64,000 bases of DNA from Brasenia schreberi (GCA_036023115.1 JAYKKT010000088.1:6099001-6163000); one strand, 5' to 3'; counted from the stretch's first letter, positions 33,801 through 42,424 are shown. The notes: generated by a model not told the origin, from the sequence alone. Numbers and translations are program-made.

Positions 33801-36379
33801 GCTATTATGATCATCGTCAATAGTTATTTATTTGTTATCATTTTTGTATTATATGAGCAGTTATGTAACACATGTTTCCATTATTGTATTATGGTATTTC
33901 ATCTTTGTGGCATTTATAGAATTTTAGTGATGATAAATGTTTTGGTAGTTCGGTTATCAACGTAAGAATTATTGGTAGTTATATTTGTATTAACATGTAT
34001 GGGAAAAGGCTTAGTTGTTGTTGTTTGTATATTTGTATTAACATATTACTTTTTACTCTTAAAAAGTTTATTGAACATACAAATAACTATACTATAATGA
34101 GCTCTTAGTAACTTAGTTATCGGTAGCTCTTTTTAAGTATATCAATTTCACACATATAATGAATCATGCGGCCAAAGCCTATATTTTTGCCCCCTCACTA
34201 ACTCTAAATTTTATAGATCAGCCACTGCTATAAAGAATCTTCAAGTCCTGGGCAGTTTAAAAAGTACTACCACGAAGAATCTTCAAGTTTTGGGCAGTGA
34301 CCATACATTCGTTCATATCAATAACAGAAGAAATGGTTATGGATCAAAATCAATTAGACTTAGTAAACAGATTCATCTCATACAAAGGACTACAGTGGAC
34401 ATTTGAAAAACTCACCTGTCGCAAGGAGAAATTCATGAGGATGAAAGTCTATGCACTGTATTTGCCCTTCATGGGATTTAAAATCATGCAAGAGCTTTCC
34501 AGCAGTCAGATCCCATAACTATGCACATGTTAAGGCACAATATACGTTAACTGGTCATTTTCATTAAAAATAAGTTTCTGACAGCAATGCATCTACAACA
34601 AGAAATATAATACAAACAGAAATGGCCATTTGCCTACCTTTATAACATGATCTTCACCCCCCGAAACTACCCAACGACCATCTGGAGTGAACCTAATGGC
34701 GTTAACACCTTTACTATGCCCCTTGTATGTATGAATGCACCCTTTTTTTCTCATATCCCATATCTTCATATTAGTGTCCAGTGAACCAGAAGCAAAAAAC
34801 TCTCCAAAAGGATGGAAATCAACGGAGATACAATTTGATCTGTGACCAGTAAATGTTCGAACAACTGTCCACCAACATAGTAGCAAAAAACCAAATCAAG
34901 CATAACATCATTATAAAGGCCAATCACCAAATGGAGCAGGTAGACTCCACAAAGGACTCACTTTTTGCTTCTTCTAAATCCCAAAGCTTTACTGTACCAC
35001 TAGATGCTCCAGCAATAACCAAGACCTCTGAAGAATCAAAGGTTAGAGACTCTACCGGGCTTGTGTGACCAGAAAGGCTCTGCATGTCAAGTAATAACAA
35101 AATCATGTTCCTATTAAAACCAAAAAAGAAATGCTCTACCGATTGTATACCTACCCTCAAGTAGGTAAATTGTAAAATAACAAAAGATGAAATTTAGATC
35201 ATAGTGATGCACTGAAGGTTCCTGTATTTGCAATTATTGTAAAACTGTGAATGCACTTCTGATATTTAAATGTAGCGTGGCATTCATATTCCCAGTGAAC
35301 AATTTCCCTTGTTTAGAGACAAGTATAGAGCATGCTACGTATGTCAGTAAATGCAGAACCATAATTAGTGAACCTAGGTGATATACTATACCTTGATGTT
35401 ATACTAGAAGGAGCTCAACCTGAAACTGGACAAATGACGCATAATCTCCAATTCATAAGGTTGTCTATGACTCTATATGCTAATAAACCATATTTCTTCC
35501 AGAAAATTCTGTTATCAAAACCCAACAAAGCAACTACCAGAGCCATCTCACTCAAGTCTAACAGCAGTAACCATGTCCCTACTCAGAAACTAACCATATC
35601 AAATCATGCCAAACCTAAAACGCTAAAACTAAAAGCAAATGCAAAAGGTTCAAAGGCGCAGGAATAAAAGCTTAGCAGAAATAGTTACCTGAACACTTGG
35701 GTAAAAACGTTCCACATCAAAACTTCACAAAATTGAGAGTCATACCAGGTAGAGACCAAAGCTGATCAAATCATAATACGGCTCGCGGAAAAAAGTCATA
35801 ACAGTTCAAATAAATTTCAGCAGAATGTGGTCAAACTACCGAAAAAGAGATCCAAAAGCATTATGCGTCTAATAACATTTTAAAATGACGGAAGCCCATT
35901 TCCCCAAAAAATAATCTATAAAACCATAAAACTTTACAAAGTTCAGAACATCATAAAGAGAGAGAAGAAGAAGAGAATCGAACCAACCAGGATGGAATTA
36001 GGTTTGCCAATCGCCCAAAGGTTAACCTTGTGATCCTCCCCGCCAGTAACAACGACCCTCGACGATTTCTTCCCGATCTTCAAGCAATTCACATTCGAGC
36101 TATGCGCCACGAATTCCTCTAAGTCGCACACAGTCAAGAAATAACATCACCAACAAGAAGGAAACACAGAAAACCTTCATCCGGAAGAGGATACATCGTC
36201 AACCTCACCTCTCCCAAATCAAAGGCCGACCGTGTCCCATTAGAAGAGATAAAAGGGAAATGGAAAAAGAAAAGACCTCTCCGAAAAATGCAAAAAAGAA
36301 AAAGAAAAGACGAAAAAAGAGATAAAAGGGACTTCCCGTCCCATTAGAAGAGGATACGGAGCTTGTACCCCCGCTTCAT
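10703..36379 (-). CDS. KTN80: Katanin p80 WD40 repeat-containing subunit B1 homolog, 18 coding exons
   Basis: Katanin p80 guides the p60 AAA ATPase to microtubule crossovers and branch points, where the complex severs microtubules; in plants it shapes the cortical array. Exons 2-8 encode WD40 repeats (about residues 9-297), exons 9-12 a Ser/Pro-rich, poorly conserved middle, and exons 13-18 the C-terminal con80 domain that binds p60 (about residues 589-769). Exons (minus): 36379-36358, 36118-35988, 35079-34962, 34864-34638, 34518-34416, 29868-29798, 17025-16951, 16877-16734, 16024-15844, 15645-15142, 14550-14494, 14405-14275, 14163-14059, 12220-12146, 12040-11928, 11790-11674, 11578-11510, 10769-10703. 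They sum to 2310 nt, exactly 770 codons with a TGA at 10705-10703, and all phases agree. All introns are GT-AG except intron 15, which looks GC-AG. Arabidopsis KTN80 is somewhat longer, mainly in the middle region. The gene looks intact. Confidence 0.93.
14059..16024 (-). CDS. KTN80: KTN80 exons 9-13: variable middle and start of con80
   Basis: Exons 16024-15844, 15645-15142, 14550-14494, 14405-14275 and 14163-14059. The middle is rich in Ser, Pro, Lys and Glu (for example [12 protein letters not shown], a motif shared with other plant p80 proteins). Exons 10, 11 and 12 all begin and end in the same phase, so exon 11 (57 bp) could be skipped without a frameshift. Exon 12 holds G-R-T-H-T-K-V-E followed by R-R-E, a conserved patch. 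Exon 13 ends [11 protein letters not shown], the opening helix of con80. Confidence 0.85.
16062..16670 (-). mobile_element. LINE 3' fragment in KTN80 intron 8
   Basis: A 132-residue frame (16494-16096, minus) carries [26 protein letters not shown] and R-G-R-G-R-P, the C-terminal tail of plant LINE ORF2 proteins found beyond the reverse transcriptase. On the minus strand the copy ends with GGGAAAAGGCTTAGTTGTTG repeats at about 16062-16090, the tail expected of this LINE family. It is 5' truncated. No clear target duplication was found. Confidence 0.85.
16734..17025 (-). CDS. KTN80: KTN80 exons 7 and 8: last WD40 part
   Basis: Exon 7 (17025-16951) encodes A-T-G-V-R-S-M and [12 protein letters not shown]. 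Exon 8 (16877-16734) encodes [11 protein letters not shown], then H-E-G-K-L-L-G-C-S and V-G-V-W-V-A-D-I, which closes the propeller. Intron 7 is 73 bp. Both exons are in phase 0. Confidence 0.93.
17026..18197. other. KTN80 intron 6, host segment next to exon 7
   Basis: Apart from a compound microsatellite (17741-17962), I see no repeat or coding signal in this 1.2-kb piece of intron. Confidence 0.5.
17741..17962. repeat. Compound TA / TG / TGCA microsatellite
   Basis: About 220 bp of (TA)n, then (TG)n, then mixed GTATATATAT, then TGCATGCA and GTATGTATGT blocks. The open frames across it (all Tyr-Ile or Cys-Val runs) are artefacts of the repeat. Alternating purine-pyrimidine of this kind is prone to length change. 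Confidence 0.95.
18206..21520 (+). mobile_element. Complete hAT DNA transposon with 8-bp target duplication
   Basis: The element is bounded by CAGTGTTGTC and GATAACACTG, which are inverted copies with one mismatch. GTTGTTCC at 18198-18205 is repeated exactly at 21521-21528, the 8-bp duplication of the hAT superfamily. Both subterminal regions are packed with CGATAC/GTATCG (at least eight copies in 18230-18305 and seven in 21450-21505), probable transposase binding sites. The interior encodes a BED-finger transposase on the plus strand, opposite to the host gene. The exact duplication suggests a fairly recent insertion. Confidence 0.96.
18706..21201 (+). pseudogene. hAT transposase (BED finger, DUF659, C-terminal dimerisation), one premature stop
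   Basis: Residues from ATG 18706 give a BED-type finger (C-L-F-C, then L-K-H-H-L). DUF659 and the catalytic core follow (M-A-D-G-W-T-D near 19498, I-T-D-N-A-A-N near 19680, C-A-A-H-C-L-D near 19762). The hAT dimer region is W-W-N-R-F-G through [10 protein letters not shown] (20625-20790), then an acidic tail. A likely 84-bp intron at 20534-20617 (GTACATTG to TTTACAG) removes an in-frame AT-rich stretch, and a second at 20823-20924 leads to a last exon ending at TAA 21199-21201. TGA at 18931-18933 breaks the frame between the finger and the core, so this copy is probably inactive; the rest is open. Confidence 0.88.
21529..22153. other. KTN80 intron 6, host segment between the hAT and copia elements
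   Basis: Moderately AT-rich sequence without open frames, terminal repeats or similarity to the neighbouring elements that I could see. Confidence 0.4.
22159..22577 (-). repeat. Copia 3' LTR (419 bp)
   Basis: On the minus strand it starts TGTTAAGTG and ends CCAATTTACA. It matches the other LTR closely but has about 36 extra bases around 22443-22480 (minus side of the CCAAC/GGCTAG junction). A probable TATATATAG core lies near 22330. Confidence 0.93.
22600..26457 (-). pseudogene. Copia gag-pol remains: gag, protease, integrase, reverse transcriptase, RNase H
   Basis: From right to left on the minus strand. Gag lies at 26457-25856 (two frames). A zinc knuckle near 25660 reads C-H-Y-F where C-x2-C is expected, so one Cys is lost. 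Protease D-S-G-A-S-F-H-M-T is near 25460. The GAG-pre/integrase zinc region L-W-H-K-R-L is near 25110, and the integrase C-terminal V-F-G-C-R-C-F-V-Y and C-V-F-L-G-Y are at 24640-24430. Reverse transcriptase has [12 protein letters not shown] near 23740 and Y-V-D-D near 23480. RNase H shows Y-T-D-A-D-W-G (near 23010), S-S-I-E-A-E-Y (near 22880) and Y-C-D-N-K-S (near 22780). Confidence 0.88.
26601..26986 (-). repeat. Copia 5' LTR (386 bp)
   Basis: Same ends as the other LTR. It is shorter because of a deletion between CCAAC and GGCTAGTTG. Scattered substitutions separate the two copies, so the insertion is not very recent. Confidence 0.93.
27290..29330 (+). mobile_element. Second copia remnant, 5' part only
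   Basis: TGGTATTAGAGCC at 27466-27478 is a copia-type primer binding site with one change, and the preceding sequence is the end of an LTR whose left edge I cannot place. Gag-like sequence with many stops follows (27720-28560), including a zinc-knuckle remnant C-S-K-C-G-K (near 28435). Next come [16 protein letters not shown] (28840-28890, the protease-integrase junction), then L-W-H-R-R-L-R and C-K-T-C-Q-K-A-K-H of the integrase zinc site (29085-29210). The copy breaks off after F-I-S-F-I-D-D-C near 29310. Orientation is opposite to the intact copia neighbour. Confidence 0.75.
29331..29797. other. KTN80 intron 6, host segment next to exon 6
   Basis: AT-rich intron sequence with no repeat or coding signal that I can recognise. 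Confidence 0.4.
29798..29868 (-). CDS. KTN80: KTN80 exon 6 (71 bp), isolated between two transposon-filled introns
   Basis: The exon encodes [18 protein letters not shown] and ends S-A-G-P-E before donor GTGTGTAAG. Acceptor GCATAG precedes it. Its first two bases complete the Gly codon begun in exon 5. It lies 4.5 kb from exon 5 and 12.8 kb from exon 7 but is fully conserved, which shows that the gene is still spliced across these introns. Confidence 0.93.
30759..30830. repeat. (CT)n microsatellite
   Basis: About 36 CT units inside the second hAT element. The Ser-Leu and Glu-Arg open frames on the two strands come from this run. Confidence 0.97.
31380..33700 (+). pseudogene. TTF-type finger / DUF4371 hAT transposase remnant
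   Basis: In broken frames one can read D-P-G-L-R-L-P-I-L (near 31480), then [20 protein letters not shown] (31627-31686), the zinc-finger block typical of the ZMYM1-like hAT group. It is followed by [10 protein letters not shown] (near 31707) and [11 protein letters not shown]. The hAT dimerisation region near the end is only weakly visible. There are too many stops for a product. Confidence 0.65.
33997..34027 (+). mobile_element. 31-bp LINE 3'-tail micro-insertion with 17-bp target duplication
   Basis: GGGAAAAGGCTTAGTTGTTG plus further TTG units is the tail of the LINE seen at 16062 and 36965. It is flanked by exact copies of TATATTTGTATTAACAT at 33980-33996 and 34028-34044. The insertion is nested in the decayed hAT element. 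Confidence 0.85.
34416..36379 (-). CDS. KTN80: KTN80 exons 1-5: start codon and first WD40 repeats
   Basis: Exon 1 is only 22 nt of coding sequence: ATG at 36379-36377 encodes M-K-R-G-Y-K-L and one base of the next codon, followed by donor GTATCC. This matches the K-R-G-Y-K-L-Q-E-F start of the family once joined to exon 2 (36118-35988, acceptor CTTAG). Exon 2 carries E-F-V-A-H-S-S and [12 protein letters not shown]. Exon 3 has the G-H-T-S-P-V-E and [12 protein letters not shown] blade, exon 4 G-H-R-S-N-C plus [11 protein letters not shown], and exon 5 [13 protein letters not shown]. No in-frame ATG exists upstream in exon 2 itself, which is why the tiny exon 1 was sought. Confidence 0.92.
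35080..35987. other. KTN80 intron 2
   Basis: A 908-bp intron between exons 2 and 3 (donor GTTGGTTCG at 35987, acceptor CATGCAG ending at 35080). No repeats or gene fragments seen. Confidence 0.6.
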
Positions 36380-36964
36380 CTTGAGATCCCTCAGTCATTC
36401 ACGCATGAGGCGTCAGGACGACCGCGTCCAAACGTGCCGTCAGGAGGTCGTCAGGTGAGCAGCATTGCTGAGATTTGTGAGAGATATGCGCCGACATCTG
36501 AAGGGAGAATCCGCCATTGCCGACATCGCAGAGAGAGACCTCCCAAAGTTTTTGAATCTTTAGTCATTTATTTATGAGAGAGAGAGAGAGAGAGTCTCTG
36601 GTCCGTGACTAGGTGAAATGTCATTTCATACCAGACTCGTGATGCCTTTCAAATCGGGCTCTCTGCAACAACAAGGGCTGGTAAATCAACCAAGCCGGTC
36701 CAGTTGGTTCCTAACTCCAGTTCGTTAAACTGTACGAGCTCAACTTGAACACCTTATGTTTAGCTTCGATTCAAACTCGTAAATTGCCAAGGACTCCTTA
36801 AATCATCATCAACAACAACAACAACCAAGGTTTTTCTCATATAAGGTCGTTCACATAAATTTACTCGTTAAATAGCAACTATAGATCTTCTAACTAAATC
36901 ATGGTCTCAAGGCAATTGTATTAAGGTATTTTAGGTAAATGAGCATCCTTTAAGGTTAACAATA
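36380..36964. other. Upstream flank of KTN80 with (GA)n tract
   Basis: Presumed 5' UTR and promoter region of KTN80. It holds a (GA)n run at 36576-36594, and from about 36680 a short piece of the GGTT/AACC-rich repeat. A stretch with (CAA)n followed by CCAAGGTTTTTCTCATA near 36806-36840 looks like another worn LINE tail. I see no convincing TATA box. Confidence 0.4.
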
Positions 36965-37255
36965 ACAACTACTACTACTAAGCCTTTTCTCATACTAGAC
37001 GGGGTCGGTTACATGGATTATTTGTTTCCACATAGTTCTATCAGGTGCTATGTTAGCGGTTAACTTAATATAAGATAGATCGTTCTTTATTATTTTTTTC
37101 AACACTTTTATGGTCTTCTTCTACCTCTTTTAATACTTTCTACATTTAGTTTTTCATACTTTCTTAAAGGTTCTTTTTCTGATTTTCTGTATATATCTCC
37201 AAACCATCTTAAACAATATTCTCAATATTCTCTCATTTTATCCTCTCTCTTCAGT
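36965..37255 (-). mobile_element. Decayed LINE 3' fragment
   Basis: The sequence parallels 16074-16350 base for base with many changes: AAGCCTTTTCTCATACTAGACGG, written here as AAGCCTTTTCTC then ATACTAGACGGGG, then TTTGTTTCCACA, then TTTTAATACTTTC and CCAAACCATCTTAAAC. The (GTT)n tail has mutated to TAGTAGTAG. No open frame remains. Confidence 0.8.
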
Positions 37256-37259
37256 TTGA

Positions 37260-37450
37260 TTTGTGAGAAGGTAAGTGACTGTCCAACGAAGGTCCCTTGG
37301 GCTTTAATGCCCTGTCCTACAATATTTAAAAGAAAATGTGTCGCACCTAGACTCTTTCATTTCATGCTCTTGCCACTGGTCGGGGGTTCGACTCCCAACA
37401 GATGTAGCATTAGGCTCTATTTGTAAAAAGAAAAGAAAAGTTCTGGCTTG
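37260..37450 (+). mobile_element. tRNA-derived SINE-like copy
   Basis: GGGGTTCGACTCCC around 37383-37396 is a good polymerase III box B, and the copy ends in an A/G-rich tail (AAAAAGAAAAGAAAAG) at about 37425-37440. A box A is not clear. Confidence 0.45.
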
Positions 37451-37459
37451 CCACTAAAC

Positions 37460-38590
37460 TAGTGTATGCGTTGTCGAACGATTTCATTTTTTTAAGACGT
37501 AGCAAGTTGTCATTAAGTAAGCGGTCATATGAAATAGAGTTTCACCTGATACCCACTGTCTCATCCCGAGCGCGAACATCGACGTGACAAGCAGAACTAA
37601 ATGCAAAACCACTTGCTCCATTAAAAAATTACAAATGAATATGAATAAAATAACGAATTTTTAAAAGTACTAGTAAATTATACTCCAATTACGCAATATA
37701 TATAACTCCAATTATATATATTTATAACCGTTTTTTCTTATTTCATAAGGCCTTGACTAAGGGTGGTTTTAGCGTGCGCATCTTTAACACGTATCCTTAA
37801 AGCATTTCGTTGCGTTTTGAGAGCATGAATACTATTTTAAAAAATTATAATGTGTGTAAAAAAATATAAAAATAGCTTTATTACTCATCACCACAAAAAG
37901 CGAGAAGAGTACGTAAGATTTGAATGTATTAAACGCTGCTGGATCAAACTATCCTACTTTTCTCATATGACCGCCGAACCTTTTTACGCTATTTCAAGCC
38001 TAGGAAATTCTTCACGAGAGACCCATAATGGTTGGGGCAACCGGAGGACCTTTGTTGTCATGCAGGTGATCGGGCTTCAATTCGGATCAGTGTTGTGCTT
38101 GTGCCGAGGCTTAAACTACTATATCGTAAGAACATAAGATTTTAGTCCGAGAGTCCAAGATAGAAAGGAGATTCGTATATGCATATCCTTTTTACTATTC
38201 ACACACTTTTAATTTAAAAAATATTGAAAATACTCCTAAAGTAATTTCTCTCTTCTTCATACCCAATTTCATAATTCTTTTCTTTTACTCCAACGACCGA
38301 CATTTCATTCATTTAGAGTTATGATTGCTTTCTTCACAGTAAAAGAATACACGATTATCATGTTATAAACTTTATTGGAAATTTATGAAAAAAGGAAAAA
38401 GAAAATAGATTGATTCATCCTATTTTTAGATTTTGAGAAGTTGTTTCTTAATAATATCTTTGTATTTTTGTAGGTTTGTGTTTTATTTTTTCATTATTGT
38501 TGATGTTTTACAATTTTCAATCAAATGATTCATTTGTCGGATTTTCAATTCAAAAAGTGGCACATGTGCGCTTCTCTCTAAAGAAAGATA
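37460..38590. other. Intergenic, nothing recognised
   Basis: AT-rich DNA with only short random frames. Confidence 0.4.
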
Positions 38591-38594
38591 CAAA

Positions 38595-38770
38595 CCAAGT
38601 GCATCTCCTTGGAGAGAGACGTGAAGGAACAACCTCTCCCTCATGAAGGGGAGACATAGTTGCTTCAAGTCTCTTCCTCAAGGAGAAACGTAGATGTTGT
38701 GCATCTCTTCTTGAAGGAGAGAGACAATTGATGTGCATCTCCCTCATGGTGAGACGTGATTGGGTTGCAT
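38595..38770. repeat. Degenerate ~35-bp tandem repeat with an inverted core
   Basis: Five units of 32-36 bp, each with a core of the form CTC-CYTC-A-(T)GAAGG-GGAGA followed by GAC and a T/G-rich tail (for example CCTCTCCCTCATGAAGG then GGAGACATAG). Each core can fold on itself. Related single units occur at about 40265-40300 and 40395-40425. Confidence 0.7.
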
Positions 38771-38879
38771 TACACATATTATATGTTATATATGCTTCAA
38801 ACCATATATCCCTTTATTATTGTAAGTATTTATTATAAGGAGACTGAAAGTTATTTAGTGCATCGGATCATGTATTCTT

Positions 38880-39450
38880 TAATTGGTTAGTCGATGAAGT
38901 AGAATAAATATTTGTTAACTACGAGGGTAATGAACTTCATTATTCACTAAGGTTTGTGTTAGAAGATGTGTTTAACCGTCATAATTGAGTATGTAAAAAA
39001 TATTGAGAGAAAGCATAATATTGTTATTGTTGCTCTTCGTTCAAAAGGTAAAAGCGTAACAAGTAAGGTATAACTTAAGTATGAAAGTGGTGGCAAATAC
39101 AGTGTGAGTAAAAATATTGATGTTGAAAATAGTAGGTAGACAAGAAGTAAGAAGATAAACTGTCCATTTTTATTGACAAGAGAGCATTCAGTCGATGATT
39201 ATTGAAAGTTGAATGTAGTGAATAGAACACATAATCACCCTCTAGGCTTATATCTTATATAATTTTGAAGGGAGAATGCATGGATTTGAGTATAGTACGA
39301 CAAAAGACCTTACAAAAAGTCAATACAAACCAAAGCATATTTTGACACATTTAAAGTATGTTGATGAGACAAATGTTAGTATGGTAAGACATATTTACAA
39401 TGCATGAATGAAAATTAGGAAGAAAGATAGGAGTTTTCTATGAGCTATAT
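38880..39450 (+). pseudogene. MULE transposase / FAR1-like N-terminal domain remnant
   Basis: Reading across frames gives V-I-V-x-L-R-S-K, then K-Y-E-S-G-G-K-Y, then S-K-K-I-N-C-P-F-L-L (near 39155) and K-L-N-V-V-N-x-T-H-N-H-P-L (near 39209-39245). After a gap comes N-V-S-M-V-R-H-I-Y-N-A (near 39370). This is the zinc-binding N-terminal part of plant MULE-type transposases related to FAR1. It is broken by stops and lacks the catalytic domain. Confidence 0.6.
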
Positions 39451-40559
39451 CTATATAGCAAAAAAATAAATTTACTTAATCAAATCAAAACAACAGTTTT
39501 TTGGGTGAAAATCCATTCAAAAAACAAAAAAAACAAAAATCAAAAATCAAATCAATGACACACCTTGACAAATTACAGAATCTCCCTTAAATTGGCCTCC
39601 TAATTCTTTTTTTCTTTTTTTTCTTTCTCTTTTTCTTTACTTATGGATTTTTATGAGTTCCTTTGTTGCAAATGGATTTAGATCGAGTAATGGGTGATTG
39701 GGGTAGGTCGAAGAGCAAAAAAATGGAAGGAAAAAAGGACAGAAGTGGGTGGAAGACCATAGTTCGCACAATAGCAAAGAGAGGGTATGTTTATATGAAA
39801 AGGATATCCTGATAATTATCATAAATTACCATGAATATTTTGAGAAACAGATGAAAAATAGGGGGTGTAGATAGTAAAAAGGGTGTGTGTCTATCAATCC
39901 AGAAAAGGAATTGTTATTTATAAGCCCCTTTTTCTAAACATACTCTCTAAGATGTTTTTTTTTTAAATTATTCCTCTCATGCACCTCTCTACCTTCGCTT
40001 TGGTTTATGGTGTCTTCTCCTTTTCCACTTGTCTCACTCTCTCTTCTTTTTCTATGTGTTGTATTGTATTTCGTATCAGCAAGACCACCAAACAACCAAC
40101 AACCCCTTTTTCTCGTCCTTGACTTCAGCATTGCCACAATTGGATGGCGAGTATCCTTATGCATTTTCTCTTTTCATTTTGTGCTTTTCTTCCTCCTCCC
40201 CTGATGATCATCCCAATAATCCATAATCACTAAGCATAAGGGAAAAGAAATGTAGTGAGTCACAACTCCCCTTAATAGGAGACACGACTAGGCAACATTT
40301 CTTTTTTTGGACAAATGCACCATACATGTAATGACACCCAAAGAAGAAATGTAATTTGTCCATGTCATCCCTATATAGGGTGAAGCGGCCAACTTGTGTC
40401 TCCCTCTATAGGGGTTACGGCTTTGACTTCCTTCCCTTTCATGAAACAACATGGTCAAGCTATGCTTCCTCAATTTCACACACATACACACACATATATA
40501 ATACTATGTGTCTCATGTTTTATATATATATGTATAAATACACACACAAATGTACATAT

Positions 40560-40890
40560 AAACATGGCTGGTTTGGAACCAGTTGGCAGTTGAAACCAGA
40601 ACCAAACCGCTCCACTAACTAGTTAAATCCATAACCAGTGAAATTGGATCCAAAACCTGGCCCAAAACTATGGACCACATAGTTCGGTTCCAGTTTCTTT
40701 TTGGAATTTTTAAAAATTTTCATTTAAATTTCATTTTTAAAATTCTTTCTTTTACTCTAGGTGGTTTTAGACTCGAGCCAAATTCGCCTGAAAACAACAG
40801 TTCCAAAACCGTGACCATAACTGGTATCGGGCTGGTTTGGTTATGGTTTCAGATTCTAGGGTAATTGAAACCAATTGTCTATTAACATGA

Positions 40891-40895
<5 letters not shown>
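40560..40895. repeat. GGTT/AACC-rich dispersed repeat, copy A
   Basis: About 330 bp beginning ACATGGCTGGTTTGGAACC, with AACCAG/GGTTCC motifs in both arms and an AT-rich centre (TTTTTAAAAATTTTCATTT near 40710). It ends near GAAACCAATTGTCTATT AACATG, so the arms are roughly inverted. It belongs with the copies at 56572, 57295 and 59118. Confidence 0.55.
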
Positions 40896-40925
<30 letters not shown>

Positions 40926-40990
40926 CATATATATGTATATACATACATATATATACATATATATACACATATAGACACATAAGTATATAT
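40890..40990. repeat. AT-rich microsatellite (TATATACA)
   Basis: About 100 bp of TA and TATACATA units directly after repeat copy A. Confidence 0.9.
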
Positions 40991-41639
40991 AGTGTTTGTT
41001 CTTTGATATTTATAAATATTTACATGTTAGGTAATTCTTTTTAAAATGCTAGTGATGATCATTGAAATGAATTACTATAATAATTATTACTTGTTCTAGT
41101 ACATATTCTATTGCATTTTCATGTATTATAATGAAAATTTTCTTTTAGATTTTGTAATAAGAAGGATTTGCGCATGTGGTAATGGAGTTTACGAAGCCAT
41201 TTGAGTAAAAGTATGCAATGTCACTGCATCATTGAAATTTTTGAGTTGACATATATTAGACCAACTCATTGACACGAGATGAGCTATGTCAAGATATTGT
41301 AAGCGGATCATCCTAGGATCTAGCCCGAGTTAAAGACGGATACAATAGGTTCTTTAAGGCAATGCGATAAAGTCGATCCTTTAAAGCGTGATCAAAATAT
41401 AAGTTTCAACGAGTACTCTGTAGAGGGTGATATCATACGGCCCCTACCTTAAAGTTGTCCTTCAACTTTGCATGTCACATTGAATATATAGTTTGATAAG
41501 ATTTGATAATTTTATACCTTTGTTGGAGTTAATGTTGTATGTATAGGTAAAAGATTCACATATACAATTATGATTATGCATAGACTATTAAAATTGATAA
41601 TATGCTACACACAATATTGTGGTTAAATGGCCTCTTTTA

Positions 41640-42420
41640 AGGAGAGATGCCAATGTTGGGCAGCTGATAAAGATATATGCACTAGTTTTGGTTATTTGAG
41701 TACAATGACTCGTTGTTTCAAACGTTCGACCAACTATTGTTGACTACCTTTATTGAACAATGAAACCTAACGCTAAGAGCTTCGATATGTCACGAGTGAG
41801 ATGACTATCGCTCTCCATGATGTCTATAAGATTTTCGGCCTTTTGATAGGCATACGGTCTTTGGCTTTCATGTGGGTGATAGATGAAATGGATAAAATAG
41901 GCATTATGGATGAAGTTATGGACATGAACTATGATAAAGTGAAGTTAGAGTTAATCTTGGTACATGTTGAGAGAAGGGGATTATACCATGGTATTATGTG
42001 TTGTTATTCTTGTTATATTATACTGTATGTACCATGTAATAGAATAAGTGAGTGGGTGTCAAATTTGATTGTCTCGGCAGTGACCTATGTTGGGGGTCTG
42101 GTGATATTAGTCTCTTTATATATAATTTTGGAAAGGCTTCTCATACAAATGCACATCAATTTAGTAGCAACAATACTCTATTTTAGGTGTCTATTTTGGT
42201 TATCTTAATGTATAAATAATTGTTTTATAACTCATTGATAGAGAAAATTTTATTATAAGAATGAATTTATTAGTATTTTTTGACTTTTAGAGTGGGGTAA
42301 CAAATGGTAGTAGGTTGATGGATAACCTAGAGTCTTCAAGTGAATGGGCAGTGTTACTCATAGAGATTGTTCAATGCATCATCTTATTGTATATCGTGAG
42401 TAGTAGGGCTCGATGATGAC
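41640..42420 (+). pseudogene. Plant mobile domain (PMD) protein remnant
   Basis: The clearest part is a 135-codon frame at 41801-42208 opening E-M-T-I-A-L-H-D-V-Y-K-I-F-G-L-L-I, which matches the G-E-M-T-x-T-L-x-D-V-x-x-L-L-G-L-P core of PMD proteins (MAIN, MAIL1 and their transposon-borne relatives). Upstream, in broken frames, one reads F-G-Y-L-S and W/C-L-P-L-L-N. Downstream is V-G-G-L-V-I-L-V-S-L-Y, in the place of the W-G-G-A-x-L-A-x-L-Y motif. Function in the family is linked to silencing and to transposons; this copy looks dead. Confidence 0.55.
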
Positions 42421-42424
42421 AGAT

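Larger units (their letters stand above)
30475..34227 (+). mobile_element. Decayed hAT-like transposon in KTN80 intron 5
   Basis: The left end CAGTGGCAGAT (30475) and right end ATCAGCCACTG (to 34227) are inverted copies with one mismatch. CTATACAG at 30467-30474 and CTATAAAG at 34228-34235 form an 8-bp target duplication with one difference. The interior has remains of a TTF-finger/DUF4371-type transposase on the plus strand. A (CT)n run at 30759-30830 and a short C run at 30501-30511 lie near the left end. Decay of the duplication and the many stops make this older than the hAT element in intron 6. Confidence 0.8.

Noticed and set aside
37850..38137. 95-codon frame in the intergenic region
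   Set aside because: No recognisable domain, promoter or splice context; length is within chance.
40007..40204. 65-codon frame with an apparent signal peptide
   Set aside because: The hydrophobic start is pyrimidine-rich DNA; there is no conserved mature part or splice context, and an overlapping frame is just as long.
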